This document shows, one piece after another, positions 39,282-50,957 of a stretch of 64,000 nucleotides of DNA; position 1 is the stretch's first letter, and each line of letters starts with the position of its first letter. This stretch comes from Collybiopsis luxurians FD-317 M1 (taxonomy: Eukaryota; Basidiomycota; Agaricomycetes; Agaricales; Omphalotaceae): NCBI GenBank assembly GCA_000827265.1, contig KN834751.1, forward strand, positions 440,113 to 504,112, written 5' to 3'. The position numbers and the translations under genes were made by a program. The notes under the pieces are model-generated. The model saw nothing but the letters and a program-made list of their open reading frames with translations. It was not told where the DNA came from and made no database searches.

Positions 39282-41340
39282 ATGGACGCGCAGAACTGTC
39301 AGAAGCTCTGCAACATCATATCCTATCTAGGAGGTCCATCATATTCACCCGATGAGCTAGAATGGGCAACCCGAATCCCCGCCGGAAAGAATCTGATCGG
39401 ATGGCTCGCAGACCAGCTGCCTTCAGATGGTGATATTGCCTTTCAGCGAGCTGCTCTTTCAAGAATCGCTTTGCACGTTGAAGAAGTCAAATTGTGCAAC
39501 GTTTCTGTCCACTTTTTATGACATGCGTTAACTGGATATCAGGCTTCGTCAATCGGAAAACAACCATCCAAAATCTGATAAAGTGAATGTATCAGCATAT
39601 ATCCCGCCCAATCGCCAAAGGTTTGTCGATCGAATACTCGAAGCGAATGTGCATGCTGATTTCTCCAGTTCTCGAAACACGTTGGTCGATAACTCTTCGT
39701 ATACATTAGAGCAGGAGATCGAACTACTCCAGCACAGGCTTAAGCAGACAAAGTGACGCGAGATTGTTTCATTGTTAGGCCTTTATTTAAGTAAAATTGC
39801 ACAGGATCCTGTCGCAGCACCTTCAAAAAACTGCTCAAACTGTGAAAGCAGAATCAGAACGTGTCGAAGGCAAGATAGACGAAAAACAACAAGATTTGGA
39901 GCAACTATCACTTCAAGTGCGTATCTCCATGATTTCTTTTTCCTTTTTTTTCGATACTATCAGAGCATATAGGCAGATTCAGTCGTACCTGTTACAGAGT
40001 CTTTGAGGGTACTTCAATGCTTGCAAGAAAGTACGCACACCGTCTTGCATTTCGGCATTGTTTCTGTCCATTGAATACTCCGTTAGACCTCGATCTGACG
40101 TTTTCGACTACCCTTTTGACCAATTGCCTCAGAGCTCGGACGCAAATCACTCAAAACGTCACTCAACAACTAGAAAGCATCGATCTATGGGCCAGTCAGT
40201 TACCGAATGTCGAGGAACTAGAATCAGAAGCCTTGCGCTTCCAACGGATTCTTGGCCTGCATGAAACGTCCGCCTCAAGTATCTCTTCCGAGGCAGAAGA
40301 ATCAGCCTACTTGGATTATTTGCGGCAACTCATGGCTTCCCTCGAAGCCGTAAAAGGGAATGACGGAGAGATATACGACCTCCTGCAGCAACTTGGGTCG
40401 GAGACTGATAGATCATCCCGAAAACCTCTGGATATCGGAAATGAACTAGAGCTCGCCTGGAACCTGGACCAGTCAACCATTCTTGAAGCTCGTGCCTCTG
40501 TATTGGAACAGGTGCTCTCTGTTGATCGCCGCGTTCCGAAACTAATCTTTGTTTTAGGCTGCTTCGCAATTTCAACAGATCATCCTTCCCTCTCTGCAAT
40601 CTCTCCACACGTTTGTGACAAACCAGCAGTCTCTCTTACGAGAGACCCTGGTGATTCTTGGAGCTTTCAGTGAGGAAATGAATGAGATCACCCACGAGTT
40701 AACTACCTTGAAGGGCCTTGCCGATCTTTCAACAGAATTGTCAGCAAAGCTCGACAATTTTTCTGGACTTTCCACCCTCGAAAGCCGTCTGAAGACGTTA
40801 CTAAAAGACATGCAAAATTTAAGGCCAGCAGACTTGTCGCCTTTGGTGTTGCTAGATGAAGAGGATGTCCTATCAGAGTTGAAAGCACTGAAGCAAAAGG
40901 AAAAATCTCTCAATGCTCTGGAGGAGGAACAGTGTGAGTCGCTTCCTATGGCATTGAACATGTTGTATGTCTTCCTATGACGATATGTATGTTGGCAGAC
41001 TCATTCACAAATTCTAGAATGGCTTCGCACGAACCCTCCCTGCATGCAACATACGCTCACTCGGCCGTGAGGACGTCTAAGCCCTACGAACTTTCACCTT
41101 CCGTAAGTATATTACAGCACGATGCCAAAGTGAAAAGCGCATCTTTGACCGCAGGAGTGCAACGATTGCAGGCAGTAAGTTTTTGCTGCCGAGCTCTTGA
41201 GCCACGGTGTTTTGCCTGATCCAATCCTGACTGCGTTTTTTTTTTTTTTTTTCCAGGACCTGAAAATCTTGGATGATAGTAGAACACAGCGCAAACTAAA
41301 ATCTTTTGTGGAACGATGGAACTCTTTGTCGTCCGAATAA
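39282..41340 (+). CDS. Coiled-coil protein, possible augmin (HAUS3-like) subunit
   Basis: The ATG at 39282 gives MDAQNCQKLCNIISYLGGPS, then YSPDELEWATRIPAGKNLIG and WLADQL. This pattern of a short helical head with 'LEW...WLADQL' resembles the N-terminus of HAUS3/AUG3. The rest is nearly all heptad-rich: LEQEIELLQHRLKQT, RVEGKIDEKQQDLEQLSLQ, TQITQNVTQQLESIDLWASQ, AYLDYLRQLMASLEAVKGND and LSELKALKQKEKSLNALEEE. The last exon, DLKILDDSRTQRKLKSFVER, ends WNSLSSE with TAA at 41340. Augmin recruits gamma-tubulin to microtubules for branching. Coding is clear; the subunit name is a moderate inference from the N-terminus. The intron before the last exon has a run of 17 T before its acceptor. Confidence 0.68.
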
Positions 41341-41960
41341 AACGTGATTGCTGCGTCGAGTCGCCTCGTATCTATTATTAGGATCGCTGCTTATACCGTT
41401 GACTTTCGCCTTCGATAATTCTCGCATACCTTTGTCAACGCGGTTAACTCTGATTTTTAACAAAATGAGGCCTGTCATCCTATATCCAGCGCTGGCTCAA
41501 CGATAGAAGTCCCTGGGCCTGAAAAAGACGCATCGGTTGAAATTTTTTGCAGGGAGTCCAGGCAACATCAAGGTGGGTACCTGCACAGTCGTACTAGCGC
41601 GGTACCCGAGCTATTACGCTCCCTTTTCTCATTGGAATCCTTCAGGCCTCAATGCCAATCCTTGTGTACACTAGCCCGCCTTAAATCAAGTACATATATG
41701 AGTTGAAAGATGCTGGAGGGGAAAAATTCGCGGCAAATCTGCAAAGTTCCAAATCTCACGCACAATGTACGCACGCTGCCCCTGCCATCAATCAGTTCGA
41801 CGCTCGGTCGTGAAACCAAAAAAATTAATTGAACCGGAAGTATATAAAATGGTTTATCAGATAAGTAAGATAACCTCGCTCCCCGCGTCTCCCCCTAATT
41901 TCGAGTCTCGAGTCTCGAGTTATCTTCGTTCGTTCAAAGTTGGGACCAGTTTTGTTCGCA
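41341..41960 (+). other. Promoter region of the siderophore transporter
   Basis: About 620 bases between the coiled-coil gene and the transporter start. It has a TATA-like TATATAAAA near 41841 and several GATA-factor sites described separately, plus a short GAGTCTC repeat near 41903-41919. No gene seen. Confidence 0.6.
41856..41873 (+). promoter_or_regulatory. GATA-type iron-regulator site (ATCWGATAA consensus)
   Basis: ATCAGATAA at 41856-41864 matches the ATCWGATAA target of fungal iron-sensing GATA repressors (Fep1, SreA, Urbs1). A second AGATAA core is at 41868-41873, and an inverted one (TTATCT) is at 41920-41925. They sit 36-105 bases before the start codon of a siderophore transporter and just after a TATA-like element. 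This fits repression when iron is plentiful. The match is seen directly; binding is inferred. Confidence 0.65.
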
Positions 41961-44609
41961 ATGGCCACTATGACGACGGAAAGAGATCTCCCGCACCTGG
42001 TCGATCGCGCTTCCTCTTCCTCCGGCGAGTACAACGAGAAACACGACGTTAATGATCCTGCCGTCGTAATTTCAGGGCAGGCTCAGACGGAGGGTTTGGT
42101 AAAAGTTGAAGCTATTCAACGTGTCTGGTAAGTCCTCAAAGAATGCCTCTTCTTTGCTGTGGACATATGCTTATCGGGCTGTTCTTACCTTGACGTAGGG
42201 GACCAAAATCCAGAATCATCTTCTGGATAGGCGTGGCGCTCGTTTCGTATGTGTATTCCTTGGATGGTGTGTGACTATCTGTTCCACTCTCGCGACGATC
42301 CCTTCCCTCTGCCCCCTTCCTTCTCCCCCCCCTCCTCCTCTCGTCGATCCTCCTTTATTCACTTATCTCAGGTGAAACAACATATACATACCAAACATAT
42401 GCGACTTCCTCATTCAACCAGCATTCCCTCCTGGGCGCTATAGCTACAGCTCAAGTACGTACCTACTTGTGATTTATTGCTTTTTTCCAACTCTGCATTC
42501 AGGCTATCATTTTGGCATGTATGAAACCCGTGGCTGCAAAGGTACGAACTCCGGTTCGGTTTTCACGATACTTGCAATCGCTCACCCGCCCTCCTAGATT
42601 GCGGATACCTTTGGCCGTGCAGAGGCCTTCACGTTTTTAGTCTTCTTCTACTGTTTAGGCTATATCCGTGAGTAGCTCCTGAGTAGCTCTCTTCCCTTTT
42701 TCATCGAGCTCTTGACCTGTCTGAGTCGACGACTTCTTTTCGTGCCCACGCGGTCTTGTCATGTCAAGCATGTTGATTCCTTTCCGCCTTTCTGCTCTGA
42801 TGACCGTTTGTTGCTGAAGAACTAACTCGACCTTTGCGCCACAGTTCTCGCCGCGTGCACGAACATCAGTACATACGCCGCCGGTGGAATTATCTACTTC
42901 GTCGGGTATTCATGCCTGGAGATCCTCATCCAAGTAGGTCGCGTTCACTATCTTTTCCTCCTCTCACTAACATACAGGCCTAATTAGATCATTATCGGAG
43001 ACGTGACAAACCTTCGATGGCGTTCTCTTCTCTCATCCATGTACTCGGTCCCCTTTCTCGTAAATTGGGCTGTCGCTTCCAACATTTCCGCTGACGTCCT
43101 CGCTCAATCCGGTTGGAGGTGGGGCTACGGTATGTTCGCCATCATCGTTCCAGCCGCGGTTGCCCCGATTACCATTACACTTTACTGGGCCCAGTACCGC
43201 GCCAAGAAACTCGGAGTGGTGGCGACTAATGTCGGAGCTGCGGCGGATGGGACTGAGGCGCCTAAGATGGTGTCAAACAAGCCATTCTTGCTCAAGTTTT
43301 GGCACTTTTTGGTTGATTTGGATGCCCCAGGATTGTTACTTTTTGCAGCAGGATGGGCTTGTTTACTGGTTCCGTAAGCAGTGTTCCGTTCTATGCTGGA
43401 TCTCTTGTTATCATGCTGAGTACCCTTTCACAGCCTTACCCTTGTTAATGGCGAGTACACCACCTGGAACTCCCCTAGCATCATTGCGATGCTCGTCTGC
43501 GGGGGTGTAATCCTCATCGCATTCATCCCGTATGAAGCCCGCATTGCCAAAGTGCCTGTTTTCCCGCTGGCTTTCTTCAAGAACACAACTATTCTATTCT
43601 CAGCTTTTATCGGTTTCTTCGATTTCGTGTCATTCTACCTGCAGTATACGTACCAGTACAGTTTCATTTTTGTGACGAGGGACTGGAGTACGGTCGATCA
43701 AAATTACTTTGCGTACACCCAGTCCTTGTCTTTGACTGTCTTTGGTATTCTTGCGGGATTCGTACAGGCCTATACTCGCCGTACCAAGGTCTGTTTTTCA
43801 TCATCCCTGGTGTCTTGAGGCTGAACGTTGATTTTGCTGTCAACAGTGGCTCCTCACCATCGGTCTCTGCATTCGCTTGCTCGGTGTCGGGCTCATGATC
43901 AAATCCAAAGGCGCACACGGCTCCACCGGCTTCCTCGTCATCTGTCAAGTCTTGCAAGGTCTCGGTGGAGGAATTGCCGCATGTTCCTCTCAACTCCTCG
44001 CGCAAGGTAGCGTCAGACACCAGGACCTGGGCACAGCTACCGCGTTTGTCCTGCTGTGGACTGCTATCGGGGTAAGCTGTCGTCTCCCTGCCTTTTCCCT
44101 TTCCTTTCAATATGCTATATTGACTTGCCACTCACACTGACTAGAACGCCGTCGGATCCGCTCTCGCCGCTGCGATCTGGAGGGACTACATGCCCAAGCA
44201 ATTGGCGACGAACCTGAACGGCCTACTCAACTCTACCGAAATTGATAGCATCTACGCCAGTATCACAACTGCGGTCACCTACAGGTCGAATACGGAAGTG
44301 TACAATGGAATCGTGAGTCACTTTTCACTGCTTTAATCTTGCTTGCACTCATCCGAGTTACCATTCACTTCTCTGATAGATCATTTCATACGACTACACT
44401 ATGAAGATTCTCCTCATCGTTGCCACGGTCATTGCAGTCATACCCGTTGGCCTGTCATTGTTTGTCAAGGATATGTATCTTTCCGACAAGTACGTATTCT
44501 ATTTACTTTTCCCCTCTAGGATCTCAGTCGTATATTACACAGGCACAACGACGTCGAGGATGTTGACGAAAGCGGTGCACCAACTGACGTTGAAAAAGCC
44601 CGAATTTGA
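41961..44609 (+). CDS. Siderophore-iron transporter, major facilitator superfamily
   Basis: A cytosolic head (MATMTTERDLPHLVDRASSS) is followed by about 14 membrane helices over many exons. Examples: IIFWIGVALVSYVYSLDGTT, GAIATAQAIILACMKPVAAK, IADTFGRAEAFTFLVFFYCL, AAGGIIYFVGYSCLEILIQI, LLSSMYSVPFLVNWAVASNI and SGWRWGYGMFAIIVPAAVAP. Further on are YYLQ-like FYLQYTYQYSFIFVTRDWST, GFLVICQVLQGLGGGIAACS and YTMKILLIVATVIAVIPVGL. YVYSLDGTTTYTYQTYATSSF and the large C-terminal extracellular loop are typical of the fungal SIT family (Sit1/Str3/MirB). It should import ferric siderophores at the plasma membrane. The protein ends GAPTDVEKARI with TGA at 44607. The substrate cannot be told. Confidence 0.92.
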
Positions 44610-44748
44610 GCCTCGCCTGCTCGGGAAAACCGATGACCCATCTAGTACGCTTGTGTGCAAAAAACAAGTGATTATCCATAACATTACACATAAATACATG
44701 GTATAACGAATACGACGACCAGTTCAAAATTATACAGGTTTTTTACAT

Positions 44749-46051
44749 CTAAGCGACCTTTAATGAATGTGTTGCAGATGAAGTCGTATCAGGTATCGCA
44801 ACACGACTATGATCACCAGAATTTATGTTAGGAGAAGCAGAAAAGGATTGGGAGGGTGAAACAAAAGAGCGTGTTCGTTCCAAGAAACTAGAAGCCACTT
44901 CGGGACCATAATGCTCAGCAAGTCGGCTAGAGAAAAATAGGTGATGTTAGGAATTTCGATGGGCAAAATGAGTGGTAGAAAAAGGTAACGCGCCTTGCAT
45001 AATCTTCGGCTATCGCCGCCATGTTTTGCGGGCCCAAACGATAGGCTTTAGGCGTCATACCCTTGCCAAAGCGATATGTGACGTGGTTGGAGCACAGCAG
45101 CGCAGCCAGCATGACACCAATGTGGGCAGGGACGATGCAGAAGCAAATTAGATACCAACGTTCGAGAATCTGCCGATGTTACTGAATGAGATTGATTCTG
45201 GGAATGACGAAAACAGCTCCGTACCTTCCGTTCATACTCCAAGTAGCCTGCTTTGCAGCCTGGCAACACAGACCGTGAATAACACGTCTGGCTAATGGTC
45301 GCTTCGACAAATGGAGAGAAGAAACTTTGAGAAGAAAAGGTTAGAAGAAGCCGAAAACACGACAAACTCGAACGGACCCGCAACACCCAAGCTTATTCTG
45401 TATCCGAAGCCGACCGTCATCGTGCAGGTCCCTCGACCATTGGAGGTTGATTTTACCCTCAAGATTGAATGTGCGGCGTTTGTATGTGATATAACCCGGC
45501 ACGAGCAAAAAAGCGAATGTGATCCAAAGTAAAAAGGTGTATACGGCAAGGAAAGAACGGTTGTTCAGCAGGATACCGGCCCATCCGACAACCGATGTCA
45601 ACACGCCAATCGAAGCTGCCAGCGTGGAGAAAATAAGTTCGGTCGTGTTTCCTACGCGGACCACGTCTGCAAACTCGAAGACGTCAAACCAAACAAGGAG
45701 GGTAACGATGAGGGTGGCAAGGGAGTAGGCTGAATAAAGCAGGTTCGCGAAGAACAAAATCCATTTAAATTTATTCCAGCGGAGATTCTTGCCACTTTTG
45801 TTTTCTTCCGTCTTCTCATCCTCTGATACCTCGATGCTTTTACCCAATTGACTGGCGACATTATTCCTTCTTTTCCTCCGCCTGAATTTGCCCGGATTGA
45901 CGAGGGCTGCGGAAAATTTAGAGGGTACATAGTTGACGGATAACGAGCTATTAGCTTTGCTGGCCAGTGCGGAGGGCGGCCAAGAGAGAAGAGCACTGGT
46001 TGACGCGTAGGGAGGGTTGGGTCGATTAACCGACTCTGGTTCTGGGAGCAT
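44749..46051 (-). CDS. Fungal tetraspanin
   Basis: A long cytosolic head of about 95 residues precedes helix 1 (WILFFANLLYSAYSLATLIV). Helix 2 is LIFSTLAASIGVLTSVVGWA and helix 3 is FLAVYTFLLWITFAFLLVPG. The large loop carries the tetraspanin signature NKLGCCG plus CYSRSVLPGC. Helix 4 is WYLICFCIVPAHIGVMLAAL. After it come LCSNHVTYRFGKGMTPKAYR and a Ser-rich tail ending HSLKVA (TAG at 44749). Tetraspanins of this class (Pls1/Tsp2 relatives) organise membrane domains and in some fungi are needed for penetration structures. The loop holds four cysteines, enough for two disulfides. The TGT-TGC-GG|intron join at the CCG motif is exact. Confidence 0.87.
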
Positions 46052-46477
46052 ATGTTGGGTGGAGTGAGTTTCTGACTGGGTATATAGGCTGTAAAGGGAT
46101 GAACACGAGTAAACCTTCCGGAATCAAGGTACTCACGAAAAAAGCTAATACACCGCAATCCATCAGCGGTTTTGAGGACTTAGACAGGATTTAGACATAC
46201 AGAACTCGGGGACGATGGCCGAGACATCCATGGCGGCCTTTCCTCGTGGTCTGGGTCCAGATATGTTGACCAGACATTATGAGCCATCCAAGGCGAAGAA
46301 GAGAAGATCGTGGACAGAAAAACAGTAGCAATTAATGCGGCTAATCATAGATGATTTATTTTTACACGGCCACGGCGGTCTGTCGGCGACGCAGCCTGCC
46401 AATTGCTCGTAGACCGAAAAGCAGACTTTCAATTGAGTGGACTATTAGAGGTATGGGTATGGATACAATAACGATAT
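46052..46477. other. Spacer upstream of the tetraspanin gene
   Basis: About 425 bases between the tetraspanin start and the MDM35 stop, both on the minus strand. It should hold the tetraspanin promoter. No gene recognised. Confidence 0.5.
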
Positions 46478-46843
46478 TCACAACGATGAAGAACCTGGCG
46501 AAGAGGAAGGCGGCTGGGACAGCGGATTCTCTTCCCTAGATTGTTCTAACATTTTATCCAGTCCTTTTTCCTTCAAAGATTTCTGTACACCTTTCCGTCA
46601 GCTCAAAATCCAAAGTAAAAACCAGCGCAAGGGGCGTACATGTACACATTCCCTATATTCATCCCAAATTTTTCCACATTTCTGCTGAAACTCCTCCGCC
46701 TTGCGTTGTGAATATTCGGAATACCTTTGAGGAGAGGAGGAAGCAGATACAGCTGGTTCAAGATATCCCTCAAACCAGGCATTGAAACAAGAGTCGTATT
46801 CCTTCTTGAGTGGCGTACATTCCCTCGAAAGACTTTCAGCCAT
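46478..46843 (-). CDS. MDM35: MDM35/TRIAP1-like twin CX9C protein of the mitochondrial intermembrane space
   Basis: Two exons. The first, from the ATG at 46843, reads MAESLSRECTPLKKEYDSCF and NAWFEGYLEP. A low-complexity insert (AVSASSSPQRYSEYSQRKAE) follows, then KCGKIWDEYRECVH. The cysteines form two CX9C pairs, the mark of Mia40-imported helical-hairpin proteins. Exon 2 gives KSLKEKGLDKMLEQSREENP and a Ser/Pro tail ending GSSSL (TGA at 46478). Mdm35 partners with Ups1/Ups2-type proteins to move phosphatidic acid and phosphatidylserine between mitochondrial membranes. Small size and motif spacing match the family. An upstream in-frame TTG is not needed as start. Confidence 0.9.
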
Positions 46844-46949
46844 GATGGGGGCAGAGGTCAATGTTTGAAATATATCACAGTAGTCGCGTCGGCTTGGACG
46901 CGTCAGGGCTTCGGCGTCAGCGGCTCATGATACGTATACTCTGTGTCTA

Positions 46950-49900
46950 CTATAATCCACTCGAGTCTACAGGTTCAACTAATGTCATCTTGACCTTCCC
47001 TCTCTGCGTATTCTTATCCTTTTCTACATCAATCCGCACCACTACTTTATCGAATATCGAAATCTTAACATCCTCCTTTACACCGGGAACCGTGATTGTA
47101 TAGTTGTCTGCGTCGAACTGTATGTCCCTCTTGAATGTCACAAGGCCTTCAATTCCAAGTCTGAAGGTTACGAGTCAAAATTCAGCCACCGGGAAAAGTC
47201 TCGAAAAACTCACTTGGACACGAAAACACTGACGCCATTTCTGAACGTACGGATAACGAAAGCCTGTTCTCTGACTTCACCCTCTCCTCGTGACTTTGCA
47301 GCTTCGCCTCGAGATTTCAAAGCCAGACCGACATAAAACTCTACACTGGCTCTCCCAGCCATTTGAGCCATCCGATGTCGACGATTCACAACATCTAAAA
47401 CACGCTCAACGTGAGACTTCGAGTGCAGTGTAGCATGAAGGGGCATAAAGCCAATCGCAGCGGCAAGTTGCCGGTGAACCAGCACATCTATCAGAGATGC
47501 AAGTCAGTAAAGGACCCAGCAGTGAAGATAGACTGTACCCACCAGCATATCGACGAATAGGACTCGTGAAATGCGTGTAAATTTCGCTGGCGAGACCGTA
47601 ATGCCCAAACGTATCTTTCGCTACACTTCCAGAAGAGAAGTACTCGGCGGAGAGCATGCATCGCGTCGCCATGATTCTGACAAGCGTATTAAATGCAGGC
47701 TCAGTAGGATCCTATTCCGAGTTTTCAGTCGAGGTTTTTGAAAGTTTTGCACTTGAAACTTACAATGCACTTGTCCAGCGAAGCTGCGAGAGCCCCAGAG
47801 CTACTGACGTCTAAAGTCATTCTCTTGGTCTTTCGTAATGTATCTTGCAGCTTCTCAAAATTCGTTTTAGGCGGAGGCAAGTGCCGCCTGAGATGAAAAT
47901 TGAGCGCGGGTCAAAAGGTTGGCAAATGAAAACACCTACCGCAGTACTGCAGTCTGGGGGAAGCTCTCTTCAATCTTCCTTGCCACACTAATATTGGCCA
48001 ACAGCATGAACTCTTCCACTAAACTATTTGTCTCCCTTAGTTCCTTCTGCTCGACATCAATCGGATCGGAGGATTCGGCGCTGTCGAGGTGAATTTTTAC
48101 TTCCGGCGAAGCAAGATTCAAAGCACCAGCAGCCATTCGTTTTGCCTTGAGCTTGATGGCAAGAGAATTGAGTAATCGAATGGACCTCATAAGTTCATCT
48201 TGAAGGTTGCTTTGTATGGAGGTTAAAACCATAGCCAGGAGCCAGAGGTGAACGGACATACGGGTCATCTTTCCTGATTTGCGCTTCTTCGTATGTGAAT
48301 GCGGCCTTGGATTTAATGACAGACTTCGTGAATCGGACGCTGACTATGTCAGCATCTGGCGTCAGCTCCTGTGAAAGTTGTTAACAAAAAACAGATGTGC
48401 ATGATAAATATTCACGCACCCATATTGAAGAAAACGCTAGACGCTCAACGAATGGCCTGAGAGAACATAAATTTGTGCCGAGAAGCGAAGGCAACATGTC
48501 AATGCGATTGTCGACCAGATAAACCGTTGTTCCTCGGGCAGCAGCCTCGCTATCCATGGGATTATCAGGAAGAACAAAATGTGATACATCTGCAATGTCT
48601 GTAAAAGGTTCAGAATATAGTACTGTCGAAATAAGAAATGCAACTGACGGACTCCAGCTTCAATATTTCCATTGGGCAACATCTTTGCATGAAGAGCATC
48701 ATCAATATCCTGACAACCTTCGAGCAAATTAGCATTCAAATTCGGCGCCTGAACAGTCTTACTATACCGGGCGGGTCAATGCTACAAACATCCAAATCTC
48801 GCAAATCTTGCCGGTCTCTCCAGACCCGCTCAATATCAGGCCCATTTCTCGGTGGCACAACCCACTGCTCTCCCTCGGAAGGCAAGCAGTCCAAAATGGC
48901 CTTTCCAAACGGCCTATACGGCACCTCAAACTCCAGTAGTAAACTCTCTTGCTCAGCTTCCTTACTCTCTACCCGACCCAATGCCCGCACGAAATGCCCT
49001 TCCGGATATCGCGACGTGCTATCCCATCGGTCAATTGTGACGAGAATTTTCTGATTTAGAAGGGTAGGGGCTTGGCGTGTTCGTAGTCGAATTCTCGGAA
49101 GCAAGCGGGAGACCGGGGTAGCAAAAACGGTTTGGGTGGAGAGTGATGTAGTGAGAGTGGATGTAAGAGACGTGCTGTCGATGTGGCACACATAAGCTCT
49201 CCAATTTCTTTTGATAATCCCAACGACGCGGCCAGTTGGTTGGCGCTCAGATAGAGCTTTCTGACCCGAATTCCCAGACAGTGCACGCGATTCTTTCACC
49301 AGCACCTGTTCGCCGTTCTCGTCGTTCTCTTCATCAGAGTCTTCTGCATCGTCATTTTTCAGCGTAGCTAAGGATACTGCGTCAGCATCATCCTCGAGAA
49401 GGCCAGAGCTCGTAAGCTCATACCTTCTTGATCAACGACCTCATCAGCAGGAGCTTTCCAATCCTTCTCGGAAAAGACCTGTACCACGACAATATCCCCT
49501 TGAACTGCGCGATTCATATTCTCCCGGCCAACTAAAAGAATGGGCTTGTCAAATGCTGGCACGGGTACGCTACCCTAGACATTGTTCAGCTCTCTCCTAC
49601 GGATTGAAATGTAAAGCTTACCTCCAGATAGTTGTACTGATTAGCGTTGAAATGACCTTGATGAAGGTCGCCAGCTTTTACCCCGGCGATTAACGTTGAG
49701 GTAGGAAGATACTGATACACGGGTCAATATTCGTAACAGTAGAAAGTAATTCAACTTTACATTAGGATAAAGAACTTGGCGACCGACGGCAGCTTTGGTA
49801 GGCTCTATTTCTGACGTTCCATCGGCAGAGAGGAGGTCAAGCAGCTGGTTTGCGTCTTTCATGGATTCAACATATTTGCGGACTGTAGTCGGACTCAGCA

Positions 49901-50786
49901 AAGACAATGGTCCGGAAAATCTAATGCCTAACCTGAAATAGACGTGACACCCGACTGCTCCGCTTTTTGACGATTCGCTACATCGTCGGTTAGTAAAACG
50001 ACTATTGGGTGTGGTGCTTGTGTTTTGCCGCGGACAGGAGGTCGGGTGAGGGAGATATGAGTGTTATACCATGCCGTAGTTGTTCGAATACCTGCGATTC
50101 TGTGTTAATGAGCAATTGTAGACTCATTGAAAAATACACGCCTCGATCATTGCGATCGTTTGGAGTTTCGCCTTCTTCGCGGATTATTGCGGTTTCTCTG
50201 TCTTGTCGGAATTAGGAGACTAAAAGAGTAACAAAGCGACAAAAATCACGCACGAGCGATACTCATTATAAAAAACCCATATACGTTTATCCTCGGATTT
50301 GGTCAGAGCTTGCAATCGGTTATACAGAGGTAAAGATCTGTGTCGGACTTCTTCTATGACGGTTTGAAGAAGAATCATTGGAGGATCGAAAAGATTAGAT
50401 TCAATTAAATCCATCTTGGAATAATTCAGATTGGTGTTGGACTTGCAGAACGTGTTCTACATACCTGAGCCAAGAAGACGTTCGTGTCAGGTAGAACAAA
50501 GTGTCCGTTGGGGAAGAGCTTGTGTTCGAAGCTCCCTGCAAAAGGCAAAAGGACCGGAACTGTTGTTGAACATTCCCTGCATCCTTCGATGCCACATGCG
50601 ACATCGTCTCGCAAGTATCGTTCCCGGAGAACTGCAAAAGTATAGGAAAATGATGAAAATCAAATAAAAGTCAAATAAAAAGCACGGACCCTTGACGACT
50701 TTGCCTTTGGCAGTTTTTTTGAAGAATTTACGTTGGGTAATTACAGCCTCTGTCTGAGGCCTTTTCCTAATGGTGATTTCGACCAT
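46950..50786 (-). CDS. DIS3: Exosome exoribonuclease/endonuclease DIS3 (Rrp44)
   Basis: Starts [20 protein letters not shown] at 50786. The CR3 cysteine region (GCRECS) is followed by a PIN endonuclease domain with [17 protein letters not shown] and [15 protein letters not shown]. Cold-shock domains include [20 protein letters not shown] and [20 protein letters not shown]. The RNB domain contains [20 protein letters not shown] with the catalytic aspartates, [30 protein letters not shown] and [20 protein letters not shown]. The S1 domain closes with [13 protein letters not shown]3 degrades RNA 3'-to-5' in the nuclear and cytosolic exosome. More than ten short introns are present. All domains and active residues are intact. 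It diverges from the FMN dehydrogenase by 171 bases. Confidence 0.96.
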
Positions 50787-50957
50787 CGGCGGTCACGGAG
50801 GTCGGAGATGATAGAAGTTCTGGTCAAAGCTGACAATCACCCAATCACCCAAATTTTGGCATCCGACGGCACATATGCCTCCCGGCCACCTTAAACCATG
50901 TGCCATTGGATGATAAAAGGGACAGTGGGTAAACCTCTCTCAGAGTAAATAACATCC

